From: CAIYRG01 sp965247505
Lineage (GTDB): Bacteria; Pseudomonadota; Alphaproteobacteria; Micropepsales; Micropepsaceae
Length of the DNA stretch: 64,000 nt
Reading direction: 5' to 3'
Assembly: GCA_965247505.1 (NCBI GenBank)
Contig: OZ252020.1
Span: 4,216,001 to 4,280,000 of the forward strand
The position numbers and the translations under genes were made by a program. Below are positions 8,851 to 16,664 of this stretch, piece by piece. The notes beneath the pieces are model-generated. The model saw only the letters and a list, made by a program, of their open reading frames with translations, ran no database searches and was not told where the DNA came from. Position 1 is the stretch's first letter, and each line of letters opens with the position of its first letter.

Positions 8851-9381
8851 ATGCGAATGAAATCTAGGACATGGCGGTACGCCGCAACGCTTTGTATGGC
8901 GGCGTCGCTCACAATGGCCGCATGGACAGCGCACTCGGCGCAAGAGCCGAGCGATGACCAAGGATTGGTTATCCTAGATTTCAAACCAGGATTCGATGAT
9001 CTTATGACAATGACTATCCAGCCGCGGCATCTAAAAATGTATTATGCCGGCCAGCAAGAAAACTGGATACTCGCGCGATTTCAGTTGAACGAACTTCGCG
9101 GTGCGTTCGGTCGTATAGGCGATACCATTCCTGATTTTGGTTTTTTTCCGGTTGACGACGCGGTGGAAGCAACGATGTTTGAGCCGATGGACGCGATGCT
9201 GGCGGCGATTAATTCTTCAGACCTTGCTGAATTCAACCGCGCCTATGTCGGGTTAACCGCCGCGTGCAACGCGTGCCACGAAGCAATGCATTTTCCGTTC
9301 TTGGTTATGAAAATACCGGATGCCAACCCAGCGGCAGCCTACGCGAACCAAGATTTCGCGCCCGTCCAAGGTCTGCAATAA
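8851..9381 (+). CDS. Exported c-type cytochrome-like protein (CxxCH near C-terminus)
   Basis: 176 residues from the ATG at 8851, which has an AAGGAG ribosome site; longer in-frame openings upstream have none. A signal peptide (ATLCMAASLTMAAWTAHSA) is followed by a helical domain with one CNACH heme site near residue 140. A single heme site late in a helical chain is the arrangement of class II cytochromes (cytochrome c-prime type), and the total length is close to that family. It should be a periplasmic electron carrier or heme sensor. It starts divergently from the heme-containing Vgb-like lipoprotein, which suggests that the two work together, though this is inference. Confidence 0.75.
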   Translation: MRMKSRTWRYAATLCMAASLTMAAWTAHSAQEPSDDQGLVILDFKPGFDDLMTMTIQPRHLKMYYAGQQENWILARFQLNELRGAFGRIGDTIPDFGFFPVDDAVEATMFEPMDAMLAAINSSDLAEFNRAYVGLTAACNACHEAMHFPFLVMKIPDANPAAAYANQDFAPVQGLQ

Positions 9382-9431
9382 GACTAGACTCTCTTAAGTT
9401 ACGTCGATGTTCGACCGGGCCGAGCCTGCGC

Positions 9432-9902
9432 TTATTCTTCGTTCGTAATTTCGACATCCGTTCCGCCGGCTGGACCGATGCCGCTTATCAGGACCCAGAC
9501 CTCTTCGTCTTTGGCACCGTCATAGTGAACTTCGCCGCCGGTATGCACGACAAAGCTGCCGACGGGCAGCGGGACGGTATTGTTGTCGGGATCGAAATCG
9601 GATCCAGTTCCAACCCACCAGGTTCCTTTTACAACGGTTATGTATCGGTCGTTCGCGTGAAAATGCGGGCGGCTGAAGGCGCCTGGTGCGAATTTGTTGA
9701 GGTAGACATAATACTCCTCGGAATTGCGGTCACCGAATAGGCTTACGGAATTCGCCGGAACCGGGTCTTCGTCGCGCCACTGGAACTCTTCGGGTGTGAG
9801 GATTGTAATGGCGTCGGGGTTTAATTCCGCCCCGATCGCAGGCCCAAGAAATATCGGCACGATAAACGAAATCAGGCCGAGCGCCGCGATTGCAGATTTC
9901 AT
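9432..9902 (-). CDS. Exported cupin-domain protein
   Basis: 156 residues from an ATG at 9902 preceded by GGAG; a start five codons earlier is possible. The N-terminal hydrophobic segment (IAALGLISFIVPIFLGPAIGA) is a signal peptide. The body is a single small cupin: the first motif is RPHFHANDRYITVVKG, giving two His and further acidic/aromatic positions for a metal, and the second is the VHTGGEVHYDG block. The length matches exported cupins such as those annotated as DUF4437-like or simple cupin 2 proteins. Function is unknown. Its stop lies 50 bp from the end of the convergent cytochrome-like gene. Confidence 0.75.
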   Translation of the reverse strand: MKSAIAALGLISFIVPIFLGPAIGAELNPDAITILTPEEFQWRDEDPVPANSVSLFGDRNSEEYYVYLNKFAPGAFSRPHFHANDRYITVVKGTWWVGTGSDFDPDNNTVPLPVGSFVVHTGGEVHYDGAKDEEVWVLISGIGPAGGTDVEITNEE

Positions 9903-9981
9903 GATGGTCTCCTCCAATTCCCGAATTTACCGGGCCAAAACTTAGGCCGTAAACAATCATATGCGGGCGCCCAAGCCGGGT

Positions 9982-10296
9982 CTACGCCGAACTCATCTCG
10001 CTGACTTGAATTGTAGGCTGAACATTCGTGAAGTTTGGGATGTCCGCCATGATCTCCTGCGCAACGGGGCGAAATGCATTCTGGAAGGCCTCTACATCGT
10101 CAAACAAGAGATCCGCGATAACGAGAAAAGGCGCCGGAGTATCGGGAGCCCCTCCACGCACGCCGCGGTCGATCACAATACCTTTGCAAGAATCCCCTAG
10201 CTTCCCGCGCACAAGCGGGAGGTGGCTCTCCGCGTAGTATTTCATATTAAATTTCGCCCCCTCTTTGCGGGGATAAAATACGCTGACTTTGATCAT
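9982..10296 (-). CDS. EthD family protein
   Basis: 104 residues, the standard length of the EthD dimeric alpha-beta barrel family. Seen: the start MIKVSVFYPRKEGAKFNMKY, the HLPLVRGKLG block and the AFQNAFRPVAQEIMADIPNFTN segment, all typical. The family includes a small protein needed by ethyl tert-butyl ether degraders and many of unknown role; no catalytic residue assignment is possible here. It lies 64 bp from the start of the cupin gene on the same strand, so cotranscription is possible. Confidence 0.85.
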   Translation of the reverse strand: MIKVSVFYPRKEGAKFNMKYYAESHLPLVRGKLGDSCKGIVIDRGVRGGAPDTPAPFLVIADLLFDDVEAFQNAFRPVAQEIMADIPNFTNVQPTIQVSEMSSA

Positions 10297-10543
10297 GTGG
10301 ATGCCTCTGTCGGGTTTGATCTAAATTCGCATGAAGTAATGATTTGCTCTGGCAGGAAAAACTCAAGGCGATAGCGGCGAAGGTATAGTTGAGGAAGCGT
10401 AGCCAATGCCACACCCATTGAATGGATGGCAGAGTTGGACGCGTTTGGAGAGTTCGGGCGAGCTCCAGTCGGAGGCGGGGCGCCGGAAAATGTCCCAGAA
10501 GATTTATACGCTAGCCTTGCTTTAGCCGTGATTGAAAGATAGG

Positions 10544-10618
10544 TGGCTCCCCGGGTCGGATTCGAACCAACGACCAACCGGTTAACAGCCGGTTGCTCTA
10601 CCGCTGAGCTACCGAGGA
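10544..10618 (-). tRNA. tRNA-Asn (anticodon GTT)
   Basis: The complementary strand folds as a tRNA: acceptor TCCTCGG pairs with CCGGGGA, the D arm is GCTC..GAGC, the anticodon stem ACCGG/CCGGT encloses CTGTTAA with anticodon GTT, and the T arm carries GGTTCGAATCC. Discriminator is G and CCA is encoded (complement of 10544-10546). No integrase gene abuts it. Confidence 0.95.
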
Positions 10619-10710
10619 ACAACGGTTCGCTGTCTAGCGCAGCCCGTTTTCTATTTCTACATGCTAATTGCTCCCGTATGAGTTTTCGGGTGTATGACAC
10701 GAGCCTGAAC

Positions 10711-10983
10711 ATGAACGGACCGGACTTTAAGCCACCTAAGAGCCCCAAGCAGGTGAAGCTTTGGGGCTATTCAATGCCCGTGCCGGCCTCCCGGATTGCC
10801 AGGGTCTCTTTGGGCCTAGTGCTCGTTCTCGGCGGTATTTTCTCGATTTTGCCTGTTTTGGGACTATGGATGATCCCGCTGGGCCTGTTAGTTCTGTCGG
10901 TGGATTTTGCCATTGTAAGACGCTGGCGCCGCAGGGTGGAACTTTGGTGGGCAAAGCGTAGGGCTGAAAAAGCCAAGAAGTGA
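10711..10983 (+). CDS. Small two-segment membrane protein (PGPGW-like)
   Basis: About 90 residues if translation begins at the ATG 10711; an ATG at 10678 would add 11 residues and neither has a strong ribosome site. Two hydrophobic segments (VSLGLVLVLGGIFSILPVLG and LWMIPLGLLVLSVDFAIV) are followed by a very basic tail (RRWRRRVELWWAKRRAEKAKK). The layout, with a turn between the helices and an Arg/Lys tail, resembles the PGPGW family of small inner-membrane proteins, though the namesake motif is degenerate. Function is unknown. The first IS1595 copy begins 33 bp after the stop. Confidence 0.6.
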   Translation: MNGPDFKPPKSPKQVKLWGYSMPVPASRIARVSLGLVLVLGGIFSILPVLGLWMIPLGLLVLSVDFAIVRRWRRRVELWWAKRRAEKAKK

Positions 10984-11087
10984 TTAAGCGTTAACACTCC
11001 CTAACGAAAATAAACCTTGCCTATCCGGTTTACACCCACACCCACTAGGGCTAGAATGGGCGCAAACCGGATATAGGGGAGCGCGCC

Positions 11088-11937
11088 ATGGATGTTCTCG
11101 ACCGCGCCGATCTCCCATTCCCGCATTCGCTACCCGAGTTCCAGCGACTTTTCCCCGATGATGCGGCCTGCGCCGCCTACCTGGAGAAAGCCCGCTGGGG
11201 AGACGGCTTTGCCTGCCCGCACTGCGGCACGGCGGGAGAGCCGTTCCACTTTGAAAACCGCCCTGGCGTCCTGCGCTGCCGCAAGTGCCGCCAGAACACC
11301 GGGCTGATGGTGGGAACAGTGATGGAGCGTAGCCACACTCCGCTGAACGTCTGGTTCTGGGCCGCTTATCTGGTCGCCAGTCAGACGCCCGGCATGTCCG
11401 CCGTGCAGTTTCAGCGGCAACTTGGTCTTTCGCGCTACGAGACGGCCTTTCAAATTCTCCACAAGCTCCGCTCGGGCATGGTGCGGCCCAACCAAGACAG
11501 GATCGGTGGACAGCCCAAGAACCATGTTGAGGTGGACGAACCCTGGGTTGGCGGGCGAACGCGTGGGGAAGGCCGTGGTGTTCACCACAAGGTTCCCGTC
11601 TCCTGTGCCATCGAGGTGCGTCATCGAAAGCCGGGCACCAAGCTCGACAACCGGAAAGACGGACGCTATGCCGGACGCGTTCGGCTCGCCGTCGTGCTCG
11701 ACCGTAGCGCCGAGTCGCTCTGTGGGTTCGTCGAGAGCACCGTCGCGCCGGGATCGCTGATCGTTACTGACGATTGGAGCGGCTATGCTGGCCTCGGTAA
11801 GCGCGGCTATGAGCACTTCGCTGTTGCCGAGCAATACCTGCCGATCATCCATCTGGTTTTCGCCAACCTGAAGACGTGGCTGATCGGGATCCACCACGGC
11901 GTTAGCCACCAGCACCTACAAGCCTACCTCAACGAGT
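11088..11937 (+). pseudogene. IS1595-family transposase, C-terminus lost (copy A)
   Basis: Reads as the same 331-residue transposase as copies C and D up to residue 283 (AYLNEL), where the IS3-family element begins; the fused frame then stops at 11975. Two zinc-binding pairs (CPHC, CRKC) at residues about 43-68, the first catalytic Asp in VDEPWVGG and the second in VTDDWSGY are present. The usual T after the first DE is P here, as in copy C. The tail with the NEFTFRFNRR segment is gone and is not found on the far side of the IS3 element, so the gene is dead unless complemented by other copies. Confidence 0.85.
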
Positions 11938-11998
11938 TGGACCCTGCTGACGAAAGTGGAGACGTCCTGCGATAGGATTTTGATCGCAGGAGGTGCAA

Positions 11999-12293
11999 AT
12001 GTCGAAGCAGAATGGGAACAAGGGCCGGCGGTTTGATCGGGCCTTCAAGGAAGAAGCCGTCCGTCTTTTACAGACGAGCGGGCGCAGGCAGCGGCAGATA
12101 GCAGGAGATCTTGGATCAGCGTCAGCGCGCTCGGCCGCTGGGTCGCAGAATTGCGTGAGGAGGATTTGCTTTCCGGTCCGCATGAGGATGCAGCGAAGGA
12201 GATTACCCGTCTACGCCGAGAGCGTGATCTGGCCCGTCAGGAACGTGATCTCCTAAAAAAAGCGCTGGCCTTCTTCGCCAGGGAAAGTCAATG
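11999..12293 (+). pseudogene. IS3-family orfA, frameshifted
   Basis: Same 98-residue HTH protein as at 22070 (start MSKQNGNKGRRFDRAF, ribosome site AGGAGG), but one G is missing near 12115, so the frame shifts within the helix-turn-helix (after QIAGDLG) and the C-terminal leucine-zipper-like part (LKKALAFFAR) is no longer in frame. The protein would bind the inverted repeats and, with OrfB, make the active transposase. Confidence 0.85.
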
Positions 12294-13163
12294 AGGTTCC
12301 GGTTCATCGACGCGGAGAGGGCCGGGTTGGCGATGCCGATATTCCGCCTGTGCAGACTGCTGCAGGTCAGCGTCTCAGGCTTCTACGCTTGGCGCAATCG
12401 CGGCCCAAGCCAGCGACAACTCGATGACATGGTTCTACTCGCCCAAGTCCGGGCAGCCTTTCGGCGCAGCCGCGAGAGCTAGGGTGCAGAGCGGGTCCAT
12501 CACGAGCTTGCCGAGAATGGGATCGAGGTTGGACGCCATAGGGTGGCTCGGCTGATGCGGGGAAATGGGTTGTCTCCAAAACGGAAACAGAAGTTCAAAA
12601 AGACGACGGACAGCCAGCACAACAAGGCCGTCGCATCGAACCTTCTCGACCAGAACTTCTCCGCCGAGGCACCCAACGAGAAATGGGCTGCCGACATCAG
12701 CTATATCTGGACGGCACAGGGCTGGCTGTACCTGGCCGTCATGCTCGACCTCTACTCCCGGCGCGTCATCGGCTGGGCCGTGGGCGCTCGCATGACCAGC
12801 GACCTGCCGCTCAGGGCGCTTAACCGTGCTATCGGGCTGCGCCAACCTGGCGCCGGTGTGATCCACCATAGCGATCGGGGAAGCCAGTACTGCTCAGACG
12901 CATACCAGGCGCGCCTCGGTGAACTCGGTTTCCTCGCCTCAATGAACGGTAAGGGAAATTGCTATGATAACGCCGTCGTCGAGACCTTCTTCAAAACCAT
13001 CAAGTCAGAACTGATCTGGAGGACTGTGTTCATGTCAAGAAGCCAAGCTGAAACTGCCATAGCCGGATACATCGACGGGTTCTATAATCCAGTCCGTCGG
13101 CACTCGACGCGGGACTTCACAAGCCCCGTCAAATTCGAGGCAGAAGCAATGCAAACGGTGTAG
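12291..13163 (+). pseudogene. IS3-family orfB (transposase), nonsense mutation
   Basis: The DDE transposase seen intact at 22363. Here the Tyr codon in RESYGAERV has become TAG at 12480-12482. Downstream the frame stays open with the DDE core: ADISYIW, the HHSDRGSQY segment and the ENCYDNAVVETFFK-like block (here GNCYDNAVVETFF). Several replacements separate it from the other copy, for example R-H-S-T-R-D for Q-H-S-T-L-D near the end. This copy is inactive by itself. Confidence 0.88.
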
Positions 13164-13192
13164 GGCGCCTCCATTTTTCCTGGATGGGTCCA

Positions 13193-13264
13193 GTTGAAAT
13201 ATCCGCATATTCTGGACTCAACAAACCAGAGCTTTGGGAGTGGCTTTCAAAGGTCCAGGCATGA
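13193..13264 (+). pseudogene. C-terminal stub of an unknown gene cut by the IS3 element
   Basis: Directly after the right end of the IS3 element an open frame reads VEISAYSGLNKPELWEWLSK and three more residues, then TGA at 13262-13264. The stop overlaps the ATG of the next gene (ATGA), a usual sign of translational coupling. The stub must therefore be the end of a gene whose main part was lost. The family is not recognisable from 23 residues. Confidence 0.55.
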
Positions 13265-13575
13265 AGGGCGAGGTAGTCAATCACCCATCAATACCCCCGG
13301 CGGAGGCGGCGGGCCGCACAACTAATGGTAATGGCGACATAATTACGTTCCGGCTTGGAGAACTTGAGCGCCGCATAGGCAATATCGAGACCACTGTGAA
13401 TGAAATTACCACGACGTTGGGGCGTATTGAGGAAAAGTTAGGATCAGTTGCAACCAAGGCTTTCGTCTGGCAGACGCTGGCGGGGAGTATGGTGCTCATC
13501 CTTACCCTGTTTGCCCATGTCCTCATAAGCCAATTGAGTCCTGGCGCCACCCAACCGCCAATTCCCCTAAATTAA
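13261..13575 (+). CDS. Small coiled-coil protein with C-terminal membrane segment, likely IS passenger
   Basis: 104 residues from the ATG at 13261 that overlaps the stop of the preceding stub; the frame is open a little further upstream from a TTG. Middle part is a short heptad-patterned coiled coil (ELERRIGNIETTVNEITTTLGRIEEKLG) and the end is a single membrane segment (WQTLAGSMVLILTLFAHVLISQL) with a Pro-rich tail. Many phage and plasmid small proteins have this plan (coiled coil plus anchor). It lies between the IS3 element and the right repeat of IS1595 copy A, so it is inside that element and is best read as a passenger gene. Function unknown. Confidence 0.6.
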   Translation: MKGEVVNHPSIPPAEAAGRTTNGNGDIITFRLGELERRIGNIETTVNEITTTLGRIEEKLGSVATKAFVWQTLAGSMVLILTLFAHVLISQLSPGATQPPIPLN

Positions 13576-13699
13576 GGGAATTATATACAAAAGTGACCAA
13601 GGAGAAGAAAAAGGCTATTTCTAAGCAAGAATCATCGCAGCCCTACATGTAGTGGGTATGGGTGTTAACCGGATAGGCATGGAATAAACCACAAAAAAA

Positions 13700-13723
13700 G
13701 GGGCCGGACTTACGTCCGACCCC
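13700..13723. terminator. Hairpin resembling a rho-independent terminator
   Basis: The sequence GGGGCCGGAC-TTAC-GTCCGACCCC forms a stem of nine to ten pairs with a four-base loop, preceded by a run of seven A and followed by CAAGTTTT. It lies just outside the right end of IS1595 copy A and could end transcription from either side. Confidence 0.55.
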
Positions 13724-13911
13724 AAGTTTTGGGTAATGGTGGGGTGTCTTCAAGGGAAGACAAAACAAAGCAAGGTTGCCCCCTCAAGGTAAATAAAGTC
13801 TTAATGGCAAATTAACCCAATTTTTCCGTATTTTTCTTGGGTTTTGTCGAAGGCGAGGCTTGCGTCGGAAATCTCCGCCTCGCTGCGGGCAACAAAATCG
13901 AGAATCTGATT

Positions 13912-14807
13912 CTATTGGGAGTTATTTGCGAGCGCGGCATATATGTCTTGTACAAAGCGTTCTGGCGCGCGCTAGGCGCCCAATTTGGCGTCGAAATCCC
14001 GACTTGGTCCCGCGGCGACGATCTCTTCATGATCTTTGCCCTCTCCCATGAGAGCGGCAATTCTTCCGCTGACCTCGGCTAGGTAGGACATTTCGCCACT
14101 CCTGAACTTCGGCCCTGCCGACGACCGGTCCGCGCCAGGGAATAATTTTCGTATCCTCATCGGTAGCGGTTATGACCCGATCTAGGCCTTCAAGAAATCC
14201 ACTTACTCCAAAAATACCTGCATACATCGGGTAGTTCAAAAGCCCGCCAATATAGACGACGTTGGAGTTCAGGTAATACATCACAACATCCGAATCGGTA
14301 TGGGCGTTCGGGTAGTGAACAAGATCAACCGTTTCGTCGTCCCAATGCACCGTCATTTCAGACTTGATGGTGAGTGCCGGCAGGGGGGGCGGTAATGACC
14401 TCCGCCGATTGTGGGCCAGTAGCCTGGTTTTGTAGGCGGTCAAGCATTCGCGTACGCGTGTTCTCATGCGCAAGGGTAAGCGCCCCATTTGCCGCAAAGA
14501 ATGCGTTTCCGCCGACATGGTCAGGGTGCCAGTGCGAGTTCACCGCAAGACGTACAGGTTGTGGCGTGATTGTTGCGATCAGGTCGCGAACTGTCTCGGC
14601 ATTTCGCTCGAAATTCGTTTCGGCGAGCAACACCGCATCATCGCCGACCAGGAACGGCGTATTTCGCCCCTCGACCACGGCGAGGTGAATATTGCCGGCG
14701 ACCGGAAAGACGCGCCCAGCTTCGGCCTCGGCAGCATACGCGCTTGATAAGCCTGACATCGCGCCCAATGCCAGGACAAGCGATGCATTCTTGAGCTTCG
14801 CGGCCAT
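13912..14807 (-). pseudogene. Exported metallo-beta-lactamase-fold hydrolase, broken by frameshifts
   Basis: Three consecutive frames add up to one protein. Frame one (from the ATG at 14807) has a signal peptide (LVLALGAMSGLSSAYA) and the metal motif NSHWHPDHVGG. Frame two, after a shift at a G-run near 14385-14390, carries HYPNAHTDSDVVMYY and GGLLNYPMYAGIFG. Frame three, after a shift near 14130, reads GEMSYLAEVSGRIAALMGEG, then a TAG at 13972-13974, then PERFVQDIYAALANNSQ to the stop at 13912. The whole resembles the broad family of secreted MBL hydrolases with HxHxDH. Two shifts and a nonsense codon mark it as a pseudogene, barring sequencing error at the G-run. The next gene upstream is tRNA-Cys. 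Confidence 0.8.
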
Positions 14808-14859
14808 ATTCTCTCAGCCGATCTTGGTTGCGTCGTATTCTGGGTCCGCGATGGGTAAA

Positions 14860-14933
14860 TGGAGGCCACGCCCGGAATTGAACCGGGGTAAACGGTTTTG
14901 CAGACCGCTGCGTAGCCACTCCGCCACGTGGCC
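14860..14933 (-). tRNA. tRNA-Cys (anticodon GCA)
   Basis: The complement gives acceptor GGCCACG pairing with CGTGGCC, anticodon stem CGGT/ACCG around CTGCAAA with anticodon GCA, T arm CCCCGGTTCAATTCCGGG, discriminator U (a known identity element of tRNA-Cys) and an encoded CCA. Confidence 0.95.
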
Positions 14934-15089
14934 TCACTTCCCGGGTCGGCAAGGCCGAAACGGGCGACCCTCTTACCAGATAGAAAGAAGCACCGGCAAT
15001 CGTTCCGATCCGCGTGTCGCCGCGTTGTCTCCCGTTAGCCTGCCCAGTATAAGCAGCCCGTTTTCTCCATGGGGCAATTAGGGGTCGCG

Positions 15090-15737
15090 ATGTCCGATTA
15101 TGCCGCGCAGCGGCTTAATATGGTCGAGGGTCAGGTCCGGGCCAACGATGTTACCGACCGGCGCATTCAAAGCGCGATGGCCGATATTCCTCGCGAGCGC
15201 TTCGTTCCGGAACGTTTGAACAGTGTCGCCTACGCGGATTGCTGCCTTGAGGTTGCGGCTGGGCGTCACATTCTTGACCCGCGCTGCTTTTCAAAACTCC
15301 TGCAGCTCGCGTCCATTGCCAATAGTGATCATGTTCTCGATGTAGGCTGCGCTAGCGGCTATTCGGCGGCGGTTCTTGGGCGCCTGGCGGGAGAGGTTAT
15401 CGCGCTAGAAGTAAACCAAGACCTTGCACGCACTGCCGGGCAACAGCTTCTGGATATGGACAATGTGAGGGTGGAGCATGGAGTCCTCTCAGACGGGTTT
15501 CGGCAAGGCGCCCCTTATGACGTTATTTTCGTCAACGGTGCACTGCAATCGAGGCCGGATTCGCTTCTGGGCCAGCTCGCACAGGGTGGACGGCTAGTGA
15601 CCGTGATTCGCGATGGGGGGCGTGGCCACGCACATCTTTACCTAAATAACAACGGCACGATTAGCGATCGTGCAGCCTTTGACGCGCAAGTGCCCGTTTT
15701 GCCCGGCTTCGAAAAGGTTGAAACATTCGTATTTTAG
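15090..15737 (+). CDS. Protein-L-isoaspartate O-methyltransferase-like protein
   Basis: 215 residues from the ATG at 15090, preceded by an AGGGG site; an in-frame ATG at 15069 is less likely. It transfers a methyl group from SAM to isoaspartyl residues to start their repair. Seen: start MSDYAAQRLNMVEGQVRAND with DRRIQSAMADIPRERFVP, standard for the alphaproteobacterial branch, then motif I (VLDVGCASGYSAAVLGRLAG) and the following EVIALE acidic end. In related genomes this branch usually stands just before tolC, then the PopZ-like gene, then valS. Here tolC is missing and the PopZ gene follows after 136 bp. Confidence 0.88.
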   Translation: MSDYAAQRLNMVEGQVRANDVTDRRIQSAMADIPRERFVPERLNSVAYADCCLEVAAGRHILDPRCFSKLLQLASIANSDHVLDVGCASGYSAAVLGRLAGEVIALEVNQDLARTAGQQLLDMDNVRVEHGVLSDGFRQGAPYDVIFVNGALQSRPDSLLGQLAQGGRLVTVIRDGGRGHAHLYLNNNGTISDRAAFDAQVPVLPGFEKVETFVF

Positions 15738-15873
15738 CCAAGGTTTGGGCAAGGTTTAGCTTGGCAACCGCCCACTAAAGCGATGTTAATGAAATGCCTC
15801 TTTGCTAGTGCAAACCGCTTTGGGTTAGATTCGGCAAAGTCTAGCCCTGGCAATGATCGAGAAGCAAAAGCCA

Positions 15874-16521
15874 ATGAGTCAGTCGAACCAGAACAGCGAA
15901 CCAACCATGGATGAGATTCTTGCGTTCAACCGCAAAATTATTTCTGAGGACCAGCCAGAGGCTGAGCAAGAGCAACCGCAACCGGCGGAGGGGGAGAGCT
16001 CGCTCCAAATGAGCGAACCGGAGCCTCCAGCGGAGCCAACTATAGAGGAGCCGCTTGCAGCGGATTTGAGTGAACCCATTGGGGCTATCGAAGAAGAGCC
16101 GGCACGGGTGGATACGATTACCGAGGTCGATGAATCAGTAGCCTTCAGTATGGAGACCGACCTTGACGATGTCGAAGAGAGCTTGCCGGAAAACTACTCG
16201 GAAGAAGCGCCGCTCGATGACGAGTTTATCTCGTCCACCACACGTGAAGCGCTCGACGAAGCTTTTGACCAAATAGAAGAGGATCCCGCGTTGGCGCCAT
16301 CGGCGGTGACAAGCGATGGAAGCGTTGAAGCTGTTTTTACCAGCGCCGTTCAGGAGGCGTTCGACCCGACCCTTCAGGCGTGGGTGGACGATCATGGCGA
16401 AGAAATTGTATCGCGGCTGTCTCCGTTGATCCGGGAGTGGATGGACGAAAATCTACCGCCCTTGGTTGAGGCAGCGGTAACAAAGGATATTTCGCGGGCT
16501 GTACGCTCACGCCGGCGCTGA
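15874..16521 (+). CDS. PopZ-like / DUF2497 polar organising protein
   Basis: 215 residues from an inner ATG (MSQSNQNSEPTMDEIL); an ATG seven codons upstream is possible. The N-terminal helix EPTMDEILAFNRKIISED is the conserved hallmark of the family, followed by about 130 residues of very acidic Pro/Glu-rich linker and a C-terminal helical module (WVDDHGEEIVSRLSPLIREWMDENLPPLVEAAV) ending in a basic RSRRR. In Caulobacter the PopZ protein self-assembles at cell poles and anchors ParB-parS; the acidic linker and the two end helices are what that job needs. The usual place before valS supports the call. The hallmark usually reads ILASIRRII; here it is ILAFNRKII. Confidence 0.85.
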   Translation: MSQSNQNSEPTMDEILAFNRKIISEDQPEAEQEQPQPAEGESSLQMSEPEPPAEPTIEEPLAADLSEPIGAIEEEPARVDTITEVDESVAFSMETDLDDVEESLPENYSEEAPLDDEFISSTTREALDEAFDQIEEDPALAPSAVTSDGSVEAVFTSAVQEAFDPTLQAWVDDHGEEIVSRLSPLIREWMDENLPPLVEAAVTKDISRAVRSRRR

Positions 16522-16562
16522 CCCCACGCCCAATGGGGTTGCCCCTCTGGGTTTGCCTTTGG

Positions 16563-16618
16563 GGCCGCCCCAGACCATCGGACTTGAAGAATGGATTTGA
16601 CGATTGGACTGGGCGGCC
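16563..16618 (+). promoter_or_regulatory. Inverted repeat in the valS leader
   Basis: GGCCGCCCCAG at 16563-16573 and CTGGGCGGCC at 16609-16618 can pair with one bulged C, 47 bp before the valS start. It could be the popZ terminator (no clear T-run follows) or a leader hairpin of valS. I see no T-box features. Low certainty. Confidence 0.3.
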
Positions 16619-16664
16619 TCCTAAAGAAGCCATTCTTGTCCAAATAGTCGCCTAGGTATTTTTC

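Larger units (their letters stand above)
11938..13192 (+). mobile_element. IS3-family element nested in IS1595 copy A
   Basis: Terminal repeats TGGACCC...AAGTGGAG and its imperfect inverse bound 1,255 bp. It is one base shorter than the copy at 22009 because one G is missing near 12115. No target duplication can be seen: the left flank is transposase sequence and the right flank is an unrelated coding sequence, so a deletion or recombination between two IS3 copies took place after insertion. Confidence 0.88.
11016..13681 (+). mobile_element. IS1595-family element, copy A, interrupted and rearranged
   Basis: Ends are the same CTTGCCTATCCGGTT-type inverted repeats seen on three other copies. 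Flanking 8-mers AAATAAAC (11008-11015) and GAATAAAC (13682-13689) look like a target duplication with one change. The left 920 bp hold the promoter region and most of a transposase gene. An IS3-family element follows at 11938. To its right, instead of the missing transposase tail, there are about 380 bp of unrelated coding sequence before the right end. The right repeat also differs in sequence from the other copies (GGGTATGGGTG rather than GGTCATGGGCG), so this was probably a related element carrying passenger genes. Confidence 0.85.
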
